From NCBI GenBank assembly GCA_023418925.1, contig JAEZYS010000017.1:62001-126000 (forward strand): a stretch of DNA of 64,000 nucleotides. The letters run 5' to 3'. The translations under genes were made by a program, and so were the position numbers. The notes beneath the pieces were generated by a model. The model was not told the origin of the DNA. It saw nothing but the letters and a program-made list of their open reading frames with translations, and ran no database searches. How positions within the stretch are numbered: position 1 is the stretch's first letter; every line of letters begins with the position of its first letter. Of the stretch, positions 8,664-17,304 are shown piece by piece. This DNA comes from Bacillota bacterium (GTDB taxonomy: Bacteria; Bacillota; Clostridia; Oscillospirales; Ruminococcaceae).

Positions 8664-8692
8664 TTATGCTTCCATAGGAAGCATGCCTCCCC
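8664..8692 (-). promoter_or_regulatory. trpF ribosome binding site with a hairpin in the spacer
   Basis: On the minus strand GGGGAGG (8686-8692) is followed by an 8-bp perfect stem (ATGCTTCC with GGAAGCAT, 8666-8684, 3-nt loop) and then the trpF ATG. Folding would bring the Shine-Dalgarno to about 12 nt from the start codon. The hairpin also contains a six-codon frame (MLPMEA), but its ATG is only one base from the Shine-Dalgarno. Confidence 0.5.
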
Positions 8693-8761
8693 TCTTTGAT
8701 GTTTCGTGTGATATTTGTAAGCAAAATTTCAAACGGCAGTTTGAAGAACACAAAACTCGTA

Positions 8762-8785
8762 GATTGAAAGATTTATCTTTCAATC
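8762..8785 (-). other. Stem-loop between trpC and trpF
   Basis: A perfect 10-bp stem (GATTGAAAGA with TCTTTCAATC, 4-nt loop) that overlaps the trpC stop codon. No U-tract follows, so it is more likely an mRNA stability or processing element inside the operon than a terminator. Confidence 0.55.
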
Positions 8786-9562
8786 TTTACCTCTTAGTTC
8801 TTTCAGTTTCATGGCTTTGTTTTCTGATTTCATAAGGGTTTCGCCGATAAGAACAGCGTTTGCCCCGATTTCACGTAGTAGCTTTACATCCTCAGCAGTT
8901 TTTACTCCGCTTTCTGAAACAAATATAATGTTGTCGGGAACAAGTTGGCGCATTCTCCTGCTGTTGTCAGTATCAACAGAAAAATCATTAAGATTTCGGT
9001 TATTTACTCCAATGATTCTTGCACCTGAATTGACAGCAGACATTACTTCGGATTCGTTATGCGCTTCAACCAATGCAGAAATTCCAAGAGTATCACAAAT
9101 ATTTATGTAATCCTTTATTTTTTCAGCAGAAAGTATTGAACAAATCAACAGTACTGCCTGCGCTCCAAATAATTTTGCCTCATATATCATATACTCGTCA
9201 ACAGTAAAATCCTTTCGTAAGCAAGGAATGGAAACAGACTTTGCAATACTGCGAAGGTGTTCATCACTTCCAAGAAACCATTCCGGCTCTGTCAGAACGG
9301 AAATGCAGTCTGCTCCGGCAGTTTCATATTCCCTAGCTATATCAAGAAAAGGATAATTCTCTGCAATAATGCCTTTGGAGGGCGACGCTTTCTTGCACTC
9401 ACAGATAAAAGAAATATCATCACCTGAAAGAGACTTTTCAAATGCAAAGTCACCTTTCGGGAGGGAATATGCCAAGCTTTTGATTTCGCTTAGTGGAGTA
9501 ATTTCTTTTGCTGTTTTTACACGTTTGGCTGTATTCTGTGCTATTTTATCAAGTATTGTCAT
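8780..9562 (-). CDS. trpC: Indole-3-glycerol-phosphate synthase
   Basis: 260 residues, full length. It closes the ring of CdRP to indole-3-glycerol phosphate. Catalytic landmarks are CECKKASPSKG (Lys and Ser of the active site), LTEPEWFLG, LRKDFTVD, GVNNRNL and SESGV. The ATG has GAGGTGAT five bases upstream. Nine bases separate it from trpD. TrpC and TrpF are separate genes here, not a TrpCF fusion. Confidence 0.96.
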   Translation of the reverse strand: MTILDKIAQNTAKRVKTAKEITPLSEIKSLAYSLPKGDFAFEKSLSGDDISFICECKKASPSKGIIAENYPFLDIAREYETAGADCISVLTEPEWFLGSDEHLRSIAKSVSIPCLRKDFTVDEYMIYEAKLFGAQAVLLICSILSAEKIKDYINICDTLGISALVEAHNESEVMSAVNSGARIIGVNNRNLNDFSVDTDNSRRMRQLVPDNIIFVSESGVKTAEDVKLLREIGANAVLIGETLMKSENKAMKLKELRGKD

Positions 9563-9571
9563 TCTATCACC

Positions 9572-10588
9572 TCACTTATTTGAGATTTCAATCAGCTTTT
9601 CAAGGGTCTGCATTGCCTTACCTGAGTCAAGCAATTCTTCTGCAAGCTTTATGCCATCATAAATTGATTCTGCCTTTTCTCCCAAATAAAGTGCAGCGCC
9701 TGCATTGAGCAGAACAGCATTTCTTCTGTGTCCTTTTTCACCGCTTAAGATAGTTCTGGTTATTATTGCATTTTCAGAAGGAGCACCTCCAAGCAGGTCT
9801 TCATGTGTACATCTTTCAAAGCCAAACTGTTCAGGTGTGATTTCATAAGTTTTTACCCAGCCGTCGGAAAACTCGGAAATAGTTGTAGGGGCGCACAAGG
9901 ATATTTCATCAAGCTTATCCTGACCATAAACCACCATTCCTTTACGGACACCAAGTTTCATTAACACTTGTGCAAGTGGGGTAGCAAGGGAACTGTCATA
10001 AACGCCGAGGAGCTGTCGCTTTGGACTTGCAGGATTGGTAAGAGGTCCAAGAATATTGAATACTGTTCTGATTCCAAGTTCTTTTCTTATCATGCCTACA
10101 TACTTCATTGAGGTGTGGTATTTTTGTGCAAAAAGGAAGCAAAAGCCCACCGTATCAAGCAATTCAAGGCATTTTTCAGGTTCAAGGTTAATGTTTACAC
10201 CAAGTGCCTCAAGACAATCTGCTGTTCCGCAGTCAGACGAAGCCGCGCGATTACCATGCTTTGCAATTTTTATTCCTGCTGAAGCTAAAATCAACGCGGT
10301 TGTAGTGGAGATATTGAAGCTATGTGCTCCGTCACCGCCTGTGCCTACAATGTCCATAAGGTCAAGGCTGTTTTCAAGCTTTGTTGCCTTGTCACGCATT
10401 GCCGCTGCACACCCTGTTATTTCCTCAATAGTCTCGGATTTTGTGCTTTTGGTTGATAGTGCAGCAAGGAAAGCTGCATTTTGGGTAGGAGTGGTTTCTC
10501 CGCTCATAATTTCTGTAATAACAGTATAAGCCTCATTATAGGTCAGATCCTGCTTATCAACGATTTTAACAATTGCCTCTTTAATCAT
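9572..10588 (-). CDS. trpD: Anthranilate phosphoribosyltransferase
   Basis: 338 residues. It transfers phosphoribose from PRPP to anthranilate. GTGGDGAHSFN (PRPP and Mg site), KHGNRAASSDCGTAD and GPLTNPA are all present. The ATG overlaps the trpG stop by 4 bases (ATGA), with AGGAGG inside trpG, so translation is coupled. It is a stand-alone enzyme, not fused to the glutaminase. Confidence 0.96.
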   Translation of the reverse strand: MIKEAIVKIVDKQDLTYNEAYTVITEIMSGETTPTQNAAFLAALSTKSTKSETIEEITGCAAAMRDKATKLENSLDLMDIVGTGGDGAHSFNISTTTALILASAGIKIAKHGNRAASSDCGTADCLEALGVNINLEPEKCLELLDTVGFCFLFAQKYHTSMKYVGMIRKELGIRTVFNILGPLTNPASPKRQLLGVYDSSLATPLAQVLMKLGVRKGMVVYGQDKLDEISLCAPTTISEFSDGWVKTYEITPEQFGFERCTHEDLLGGAPSENAIITRTILSGEKGHRRNAVLLNAGAALYLGEKAESIYDGIKLAEELLDSGKAMQTLEKLIEISNK

Positions 10589-11166
10589 GTCATAACCTCC
10601 TCAGGTTCAATAAAGTTTTTTAAGATTTGTCTGCCACATGGTGTGAGAATGGATTCAGGATGAAACTGCACTCCGAATATCGGGAAATCCTTGTGCTGTA
10701 CCGCCATGACTTCTCCGTCATCTGTTACTGCCGTAACTGTAAGGCATTCCGGCAGACTTTTCGGATTAGCCGCAAGAGAGTGATATCTTGCAACGGGAGT
10801 TGTCGTAGGTATATTTCTGAAAATCGGACATTCATTACTGAACTGTACCGTTGATTGCTTCCCATGCATTAGCTGTTTTGCATATGTGATTTTTGCACCA
10901 TAAGCCGCACAAATTGCCTGATGCCCAAGACAAACACCTAATGTAGGGATACGCTTTGACAAAGTTTTTGCAATCTCAATAATAATTCCGGCATTTTCAG
11001 GGTGACCCGGGCCTGGGGACAGGATGATCTTTTCAGGGTTAAGCTTTTCAAGTTCTGCAATGATCATCTCATCATTCCGTATCACCATGATGTCAGGGTT
11101 TATTTCACCAACAAGCTGATAAAGGTTGTAGGAAAAGCTGTCATAATTATCAATCAGTAAAATCAT
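10585..11166 (-). CDS. trpG: Anthranilate synthase component II (glutamine amidotransferase)
   Basis: 193 residues, class I amidotransferase supplying ammonia to TrpE. DNYDSFSYNL at the N terminus, the oxyanion SPGPGHP, the nucleophile in GVCLGHQAI, and the His-Glu pair in VQFHPES are visible. The start at 11164-11166 follows GAGGAGG and overlaps the trpE stop by 4 bases. In some Firmicutes this subunit also serves folate synthesis (PabA); the operon context says tryptophan. Confidence 0.95.
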   Translation of the reverse strand: MILLIDNYDSFSYNLYQLVGEINPDIMVIRNDEMIIAELEKLNPEKIILSPGPGHPENAGIIIEIAKTLSKRIPTLGVCLGHQAICAAYGAKITYAKQLMHGKQSTVQFSNECPIFRNIPTTTPVARYHSLAANPKSLPECLTVTAVTDDGEVMAVQHKDFPIFGVQFHPESILTPCGRQILKNFIEPEEVMT

Positions 11167-12629
11167 AAGTCTGCCTCCTCTGCCATACTTAGAGCATTGA
11201 TAACTGCCGCCGCCTTGTTGATACATTCCTGATATTCTTTTTCAGGAACGGAGTCTGCAACAATTCCCGCACCGCTTCTAACAAAAACCTTACCATTTTT
11301 TTTATATGCAATTCTGATTGCAATGCAGGTATCGAGATTTCCTGTAAAATCTATATATCCTATTGCACCGCCATAAATTCCTCTCTTGTTTTTTTCAAGC
11401 TCGGCAATAAGCTGGCATGCTCTGATTTTCGGTGCACCTGATAGTGTACCGGCAGGAAGTACGGCGCTAACAGCATCAAGTGCGTCAAACTCATCCTTGA
11501 TTTCTCCTCGTACTGTTGAGCCAATGTGCATAACATGAGAGAAACGTTCAATACTGTGCAGGGTTTCAACCTCTACTGAACCAAACCTGCTGATTTTGCC
11601 AAGGTCGTTTCTGCCAAGGTCAACAAGCATATTATGTTCAGCAAGTTCTTTTTCATCGTTGAGAAGATCAGCTTCAAGAGCTTTATCCTCTGCATCGGTT
11701 TTTCCTCTGGGTCTGGTGCCTGCAAGAGGAAATGTATGCAGTACCCCGTTTCTAAGTTTTACAAGCGTTTCAGGGGAAGCACCTGCAACTTCAACATCAG
11801 TTCCTGAAAAGTAGAACATATAAGGGGATGGATTGGATGTTCGTAGTATGCGGTAAGTATTCAGCAGGCTTCCTTCAAAAGGGGCACTAAGACGGTTTGA
11901 CAAGACAATCTGGAAGATGTTGCCCTCACGGATATGGCTTTTTGCTTTTTCAACCATTCTGCAGAATTCATTCTTTTCAAAAAGAGGGGTAATTTCACCT
12001 GTAAGATGGCCGCTTGGCTCAGTTTTCTTTTCTCCGTGTCTTAGCAGGTCTGCAAGCTTATTCAGTTCATAAACAGCTTTATTGTAATTTGTCTCGGGAT
12101 CATCAAGTTGAATATTCACAATCAGAATTATTTTCTGCCTAAAGTTATCAAAGGCTATAACTTTATCAAACAGCATAAGATCAACGTCCTTGAAATTCTC
12201 CTCGTCGTGATTATCATAACGGACAGACGGCTCGCTGTATCCGAGAAAATCAAAAGAGAAATATCCTACCAGACCGCCTGTAAATGACGGGAGATAGTCA
12301 AACGCAGGGCTTTTATACTCTGACAGAATCTGACGTAGCTGTTCTGACGGGTTTTTTGTTTCAATGTGAATATTTCCTATCTTCATTTCATTTTCCAAGC
12401 AGGTTATTTCAAGCTTTGGGTCAAATCCCAGAAATGTATACCGCCCCCATTTTTCATTTTCTGCAACTGATTCCAGCATGTAGCAGTGTGTTGATACGTT
12501 TTTCAGTATCTTCAGTGCTTCAATGGGAGTACAGACATCTGAAAGAATTTCACAGCTGACAGGAAGTATGTTATACTTCTGAGTGACAGCAATTTTTTTC
12601 ACTGTTTTAAGATCTGGTGAATAAGTCAT
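11163..12629 (-). CDS. trpE: Anthranilate synthase component I
   Basis: 488 residues. It converts chorismate to anthranilate with ammonia from TrpG. The N-terminal domain holds the feedback motif CYMLESVAENEKWGRYTF (LLES-type, tryptophan binding). The C-terminal chorismate-binding domain has FQIVLSNRLSAPFEG, PLAGTRPRGKT, DLGRNDLGK, PAGTLSGAPKIRA and RSGAGIVADSVPEKEY. The start at 12627-12629 uses GGAG six bases upstream; the ATG four codons earlier sits too close to its Shine-Dalgarno. First gene of the operon. Confidence 0.96.
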   Translation of the reverse strand: MTYSPDLKTVKKIAVTQKYNILPVSCEILSDVCTPIEALKILKNVSTHCYMLESVAENEKWGRYTFLGFDPKLEITCLENEMKIGNIHIETKNPSEQLRQILSEYKSPAFDYLPSFTGGLVGYFSFDFLGYSEPSVRYDNHDEENFKDVDLMLFDKVIAFDNFRQKIILIVNIQLDDPETNYNKAVYELNKLADLLRHGEKKTEPSGHLTGEITPLFEKNEFCRMVEKAKSHIREGNIFQIVLSNRLSAPFEGSLLNTYRILRTSNPSPYMFYFSGTDVEVAGASPETLVKLRNGVLHTFPLAGTRPRGKTDAEDKALEADLLNDEKELAEHNMLVDLGRNDLGKISRFGSVEVETLHSIERFSHVMHIGSTVRGEIKDEFDALDAVSAVLPAGTLSGAPKIRACQLIAELEKNKRGIYGGAIGYIDFTGNLDTCIAIRIAYKKNGKVFVRSGAGIVADSVPEKEYQECINKAAAVINALSMAEEADL

Positions 12630-12658
12630 AAAAATCTCCATTCCTTTCTGCTATTTGT

Positions 12659-13003
12659 CAAAAAAATAAGCTCCTCTGACATCTGTCAAAGGAGCTTATA
12701 AAACAAAAGCGTCCTTGACAGACTAATACATCTGTCAAGGACGAATAATAATACTTATCCGTGGTACCACCTTGATTCACAGCCGATAAACAGCTATGCA
12801 CTTTGCAGGATACAAACATATCCCCGGCAACTAACGTATGCCAACTCGTCACAGAATACTCTGCACTGCATAGCAGTACATTTGACTGTGCCCTCAGCGG
12901 TCCATTTGATAACTTGTTTTTTACCCGACTCTCAGCAACACGGGTTCTCTGTAAAAGCATGATTATCGTTATCTCCGCCTCAACGGTTTTCTATTTAATT
13001 GTT
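12659..13003 (-). ncRNA. Tryptophan T-box riboswitch upstream of trpE
   Basis: The T-box sequence AAGGTGGTACCACGG lies at 12759-12773 (minus strand). In stem I the specifier reads TGG (12902-12904) followed by ACC, matching tRNA-Trp. Uncharged tRNA-Trp should stabilise the antiterminator, in which AAGG of the T-box region pairs with TCCTT at the 5' side of the first terminator. Two terminators follow in tandem: CGTCCTTGACAG with CTGTCAAGGACG (12709-12743), then a 10-bp stem ATAAGCTCCT with AGGAGCTTAT (12665-12698) and a run of seven U. Confidence 0.95.
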
Positions 13004-13008
13004 TACAT

Positions 13009-13037
13009 AATATAACATGGAAATTTTAATTTGTCAA
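13009..13037 (-). promoter_or_regulatory. trp operon promoter
   Basis: On the minus strand TTGACA (13032-13037), a 17-bp spacer and TATATT (13009-13014). The transcript would begin near 13003, just before stem I of the T-box. Confidence 0.85.
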
Positions 13038-13117
13038 CTACTTTTTAAAATTATTTTTCAGGAATATTATTCTGCAAATGTCCATGCAAGAATTATATGT
13101 TATAGTATATTGCATAA

Positions 13118-13522
13118 TCAGCAGGAAAGTTCCTGAATTATTGCCATGACAGCGTTTTGATAATCAGAACACTTTCTGACTTTAAAATATTTGCTGAACT
13201 CAAACGTCCACATGTCCATTTCTTCTTCAATGTCATTGTGTTTATAATCATTCATTATAAACACAACATAGTTACACGTTGTTTTTGACATTTCAGGGAG
13301 GAGAAAAGAAAATCCCCATTCGACATCTCTTTTGTCATCTTCAAAGCCATTTCTTGCATCAATAACAAAATTACTGCCTTTATTATCCCTTAGCATACTA
13401 AGTGCAAACGTTGTAGGGTTACGGTAATCATCAAGGACAGCACGCTTTTTCCATGTCAGTAAAACTATATTATCCTTTTCAATATATTTTACGTCAGCAA
13501 ATTCTGAGTGAAATTCTTTCAT
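13118..13522 (-). CDS. Conserved hypothetical protein, 134 residues
   Basis: I do not recognise a named family with certainty. The sequence alternates hydrophobic strands and amphipathic helices (NIVLLTWKK, NFVIDARNGF, YVVFIMND), somewhat like the STAS/SpoIIAA-like fold, with no signal peptide or membrane segment. The start at 13520-13522 (MKEFHSEF) has GAAGGGA upstream; the frame extends further back but has no ribosome binding site and would overlap the preceding gene. It follows the nitroreductase gene by 22 bases, so the two are probably cotranscribed. Confidence 0.6.
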   Translation of the reverse strand: MKEFHSEFADVKYIEKDNIVLLTWKKRAVLDDYRNPTTFALSMLRDNKGSNFVIDARNGFEDDKRDVEWGFSFLLPEMSKTTCNYVVFIMNDYKHNDIEEEMDMWTFEFSKYFKVRKCSDYQNAVMAIIQELSC

Positions 13523-13544
13523 ATAGCTGTTCCCTTCAATTTTA

Positions 13545-14078
13545 TCAGATATTTTGTCCGAAAGAATTATACCATGCACGTTGTTCAAATGGTAGTTTTC
13601 TTGCTGATTTTGTTTCCTCTGCTGCAATTCCTACAGGAAGAAAAGCAACGAGATCATATTCATCAGGCACGTTCAGTATCTGTGCCATCTGATAGCCTAT
13701 TCTATCTGTGTCAGTAATATGTCCCTCAATCCAACAGCTTTTATATCCCAGTTCTTCTATTGCAAGAAGCATATTTTCAATTGCAGCAGAATAATCCTGA
13801 ACAGCAAAACACTTGTCCCTGTAGGCAAAAATTCGTTTAGTCAGCACGCATATCATTGCAGGTGCGGTTTCGCCGATAGGCGGTTGGATAACTGCATGAA
13901 GCTTTTCAAGTGTTACTTTATCATCAACTGCAATAAATGAGGTTGTTTGCTTGTTGCAGCCCGAAGGAGCGTCGACACCTGCTTGCATAATCTGTATCAG
14001 ATGGTTTTTCGGAACAGGTGGGTCAAGATATTTTCCACGGTAACTCTTTCTGTTTTTTATTAATTCTATAACGTTCAT
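13545..14078 (-). CDS. Nitroreductase-family flavoprotein
   Basis: 177 residues. The N-terminal signature LIKNRKSYRGKY and APSGCNKQ match the FMN-binding nitroreductase fold, followed by SAAIENMLLAIEELGYKSCWI, the usual dimer-interface helix. Such enzymes reduce nitro compounds, quinones or other electrophiles with NAD(P)H. The ATG has AAAGGA seven bases upstream. Substrate unknown. Confidence 0.85.
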   Translation of the reverse strand: MNVIELIKNRKSYRGKYLDPPVPKNHLIQIMQAGVDAPSGCNKQTTSFIAVDDKVTLEKLHAVIQPPIGETAPAMICVLTKRIFAYRDKCFAVQDYSAAIENMLLAIEELGYKSCWIEGHITDTDRIGYQMAQILNVPDEYDLVAFLPVGIAAEETKSARKLPFEQRAWYNSFGQNI

Positions 14079-14167
14079 ATATAGTCCTTTCAGTTAGAAA
14101 ATATTTAGTAATTCTTATCTCTATAAGCTTTCATTGGAGTATATCAATTGTGTATTTAGATTGCTTT

Positions 14168-14884
14168 CTAATCTATGTAATAATTTATATCTGCTTTTTT
14201 TGCCTGACTGCATAACTGATATACATTAAGTGTATATTCATTACCGTCTTTGATAAAATGTGTTCCGCACTGTCTGAATTCAAAATTAACCTGCTTAGCT
14301 ATACATTGTTCCCGAATTTTCAGCACCCAGTCATAGTTAAAAGGCCGGGCAAGCTTATCTGATTCCCCGCCAACAACAACCAACTCAATATCATCTAAAA
14401 AGCCGCTCAGGTCGATTTCCTCAATCATAGGCTGGCATATTATATTCTTATGGATAATGGGAAGATCCTTGAAAACGGACAACCTGTAATCTGCTCTGTC
14501 TTGATTTTCAACAGTACAGCCAACAGTAACATTTTCATAGCCATTTCCCCAATCATCAGGGATACAATTCATGAAACGTTCAATCCGCTTGGTAAGAAAA
14601 ATGAAATGCAAATCAGAGCGTTCGCGTATCATTTTCCAACATTCCTGCCGCCATTCATCAGCATCTTCTATAAGAAAGTCAGTAGAAAAGCAAAGATAAA
14701 CTGTTTGCCCTGATTTTATTTTGTAAGCTCCTGATTTAAGCTTTGCAATGGGGGCATAAAAATTATCAGTTTTTACGACATTATCTGTATCAATGCCCCG
14801 TTTAAGATCACCCTTATGTATATAACAATACTTACAGCCTTCACTATATTTATGACATCCGCGCCAAGGGTTCCACATAGCCAT
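14168..14884 (-). CDS. Gp37/Gp68-type (DUF5131) radical-SAM-like protein
   Basis: 238 residues. WNPWRGCHKYSEGCKYCY near the N terminus has the cysteine arrangement of the phage Gp37/Gp68 family, thought to bind an iron-sulfur cluster. Further matches are CFSTDFLIEDADEWR, FLTKRIERF, GCTVENQ and VVVGGES followed by the C-terminal FEFRQCGTHF. The start MAMWNPW (14882-14884) has GAGGT seven bases upstream; the longer frame lacks one. The biochemical function is not established. It occurs in phages and chromosomes alike. Confidence 0.8.
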   Translation of the reverse strand: MAMWNPWRGCHKYSEGCKYCYIHKGDLKRGIDTDNVVKTDNFYAPIAKLKSGAYKIKSGQTVYLCFSTDFLIEDADEWRQECWKMIRERSDLHFIFLTKRIERFMNCIPDDWGNGYENVTVGCTVENQDRADYRLSVFKDLPIIHKNIICQPMIEEIDLSGFLDDIELVVVGGESDKLARPFNYDWVLKIREQCIAKQVNFEFRQCGTHFIKDGNEYTLNVYQLCSQAKKADINYYID

Positions 14885-15009
14885 CGTCTTTACCTCGTAA
14901 TCTTTTAAAACTTGCAACAGAACTATAATTTTTACCGTAAGTGTATTTTGAGCAGTATATGTAAATCTATTATTTCGCAAGGTTTTATCAAAAACATAAA
15001 TACTTAGAA

Positions 15010-15453
15010 TTAAATATCTTTTCGTAGGTAAACCATGTCAACCAATTGTACTCCATCTTCATACATCGGATGATCATAATTGTCTGTAAAGAAGTTCTTG
15101 AGTAGATGAGAACGTTTAAATCCACACTTCTCGTAAAATGAAAGAGCTGAAGGGCAATCTCCTGTTCCAACCTGCAAAATTTTAGCTGATCCTGCACATT
15201 CTTTTGCAACAAATTCAATAAGCCGCTTGCCATATCCCTGCATTTGAAATGCTGGGTCAGTTGCAATGTTTTTTATTTCTAGAATTCCTTCTCCCTCGTC
15301 AGTGACTACACATTCCGCTTTAACCCCGTTATCATCTAGGACAAACATTCTCCCTTTATCAAGGTATCGGTCAATCATATCTTCCTGCTCGTCAGCCAGA
15401 AGAAGTAATTCTAAATATTCTTTCTTATTATCATATAATTCAAATATTCTCAT
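15010..15453 (-). CDS. GNAT-family N-acetyltransferase
   Basis: 147 residues, single GNAT domain. The acetyl-CoA-binding motif A is visible as IKNIATDPAFQMQGYGKRLIEF and motif B as ALSFYEKCGFKR. The start MRIFELYD (15451-15453) follows AAAGGA; the longer frame does not. Ends of related proteins and small substrates vary widely, so the acceptor is unknown. It stands alone between the Gp37/Gp68-like gene and phoR. Confidence 0.85.
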   Translation of the reverse strand: MRIFELYDNKKEYLELLLLADEQEDMIDRYLDKGRMFVLDDNGVKAECVVTDEGEGILEIKNIATDPAFQMQGYGKRLIEFVAKECAGSAKILQVGTGDCPSALSFYEKCGFKRSHLLKNFFTDNYDHPMYEDGVQLVDMVYLRKDI

Positions 15454-15578
15454 GTTAATTTTTCCTTTCAAAATTATATACATCTGAAATGTAGATTAAT
15501 TATACCAAACTATCCTTAATATGTAAAGTAAATAATTCATTCAACACTTATTATTAAATTATCTTTTAGCATAGAATA

Positions 15579-15606
15579 TCCCCATACTCCTTTTGGAATA
15601 CAGGGA
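15579..15606 (-). terminator. Terminator-like hairpin after phoR
   Basis: TCCCCATACTCC and GGAATACAGGGA form a 12-bp stem with G-U pairs and a 4-nt loop, 22 bases past phoR. The U-tract is poor. The sequence is closely related to the hairpin at 31955-31988. Confidence 0.55.
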
Positions 15607-15627
15607 TTAATCAATTTAAAATATATT

Positions 15628-17304
15628 TTATAATACATTGTCTTTTGTTTTTTGAAAAACAATTGTAATTTCTGTGCCTTTATTTACAATGCTTTTCATT
15701 TTAATATCAGCATTGTGAAAAGCTGCGCCGTGCTTGACAATCGAAAGTCCAAGACCGGTTCCTCCCGTTTCCTTGGAATGGCTTTTATCCACCCGGTAAA
15801 AACGCTCAAAAACCCTTTCCTGTGCTTCTTCGGGAATACCAATTCCTGTGTCACTCACAGTAAGCAAAACATTTGAATCGGTTTCTGTAATAGAAACATC
15901 AACCTTTCCGTTTTCTGTGTTATATTTTATAGCGTTGTCACACAGGTTAAATATCATTTCATCAATAATATATTTTATACCGGTTATTTCACAGTGGTTT
16001 CCCGTAAGCTCAATTTTTACATGTCTGCTTTCAGCTAAGGAAGACAGCCTTGTTTTAATATCTTCAGCAAGGGTGAACAGGTTTATGCTTTCTCTCTGAA
16101 TATCACTGTTTCTTTCATCCAGCTTAGACAGCTTGATAATATCTTCAATAAGATTAATAAGCCGTTTAGATTCAGAATAAATTTTCTCAGAAAAGCGCCG
16201 AATATCCTGCGGTTTTACAAGCCCGTTTTTCATTATCTCAGCATATCCGGAAATAGACGTAAGAGGAGTTTTCAACTCATGAGAAACGTTTGCAGAAAAT
16301 TCCCGACGCCAAGCTTCACGTTCCTGTTTTTCTGTAATATCAACCAGAATAATTATAACACCTATGTTTTTATCATTATATTTTACAGGGTTTGAAATAA
16401 TGAGATAAACCTTATTGTCCATATTGTAATTACATTCGCTGTGTTCTCCGCCCTGTGCCTTTTCCACTGATTTTATAAAATCATCGCTTCTGTTTAAAAT
16501 CAGAATATTCTGACCCTGACAGTCTTTACTTATTCCAAGAATTTTTTGCGCACTTTTATTAATCGAAAGCACTATAGACTTCTCGTCGAGAATAATCAAC
16601 CCTTCGTTCATGTTTTCGGTAATGGCAGCAAATTCAATCTGTTGTTTGTTAAAAGTCGCCTTATATCCGTCAATTGATTCATTTTGTTTAACAATTGTTG
16701 ATAAAAGGGGAGCAATTTCATCATAGACAACATTCATTTCAGGATTTTCAAGATCTATCTGATTTATTGGTTTAATAATAAATTCTGTCTGGATTTTTGC
16801 TGCTATACTACATAAAAACAATAATGGAATAATCAGAAGAATAACAAGCGGAATGTTATTTAACATTTCCTTATATATGCTGTCAGCAGCATATGCAACT
16901 CTTATTACAGAGCCATTGTCAAGCTTAATAGCATAATAACAAGTCTGTTTGTCAAGTGTATCTGAAAGCCGTGTTATTTCCCCTGTTCCGTATTCCTTTG
17001 CAGAAATAAATTCTTGTCGGTCAGAGTGATTCTCCATTTTCGAGGCATCTGCTTCCGAGTCAAACAAAACTGTTCCGTCTGCTGCAATAAGAGTGATTCT
17101 ATTTAAATTAACGTTTTTTAACTCATTTAAATACTTGTCATAATCCGAGTTCAGGACTAAAGAAATGTAGCTTGCCTCTTCTCTGATTGCATTTTTCATC
17201 TGATCATTGCTTTGGTTGAATGAGATAACAGTAAACACTATTGCTGACAGAATTATTGTCACAACAGAAACCAGAAGAAGATTTATAAATATCCTACGCT
17301 TCAT
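15628..17304 (-). CDS. phoR: Phosphate-regulon sensor histidine kinase
   Basis: 558 residues. An N-terminal membrane helix, an extracytoplasmic sensor of about 130 residues, a second helix near 150-170, a PAS domain (about 225-320), the H-box FSANVSHELKTPLTS with the phospho-His, and an ATPase domain with DNAIKYN, GIGIPEEAQERVFERFYR and GGTGLGLSIVKH. This is the WalK/PhoR architecture of Firmicutes. It overlaps the regulator gene by 4 bases and ends the pst-pho operon, so its partner and its role in phosphate signalling are clear from context. Confidence 0.92.
   Translation of the reverse strand: MKRRIFINLLLVSVVTIILSAIVFTVISFNQSNDQMKNAIREEASYISLVLNSDYDKYLNELKNVNLNRITLIAADGTVLFDSEADASKMENHSDRQEFISAKEYGTGEITRLSDTLDKQTCYYAIKLDNGSVIRVAYAADSIYKEMLNNIPLVILLIIPLLFLCSIAAKIQTEFIIKPINQIDLENPEMNVVYDEIAPLLSTIVKQNESIDGYKATFNKQQIEFAAITENMNEGLIILDEKSIVLSINKSAQKILGISKDCQGQNILILNRSDDFIKSVEKAQGGEHSECNYNMDNKVYLIISNPVKYNDKNIGVIIILVDITEKQEREAWRREFSANVSHELKTPLTSISGYAEIMKNGLVKPQDIRRFSEKIYSESKRLINLIEDIIKLSKLDERNSDIQRESINLFTLAEDIKTRLSSLAESRHVKIELTGNHCEITGIKYIIDEMIFNLCDNAIKYNTENGKVDVSITETDSNVLLTVSDTGIGIPEEAQERVFERFYRVDKSHSKETGGTGLGLSIVKHGAAFHNADIKMKSIVNKGTEITIVFQKTKDNVL

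Noticed and set aside
8664..8684. Six-codon leader peptide (MLPMEA) before trpF
   Set aside because: Its ATG is one base from the Shine-Dalgarno, too close for initiation, and it contains no Trp codons. The hairpin explanation fits better.
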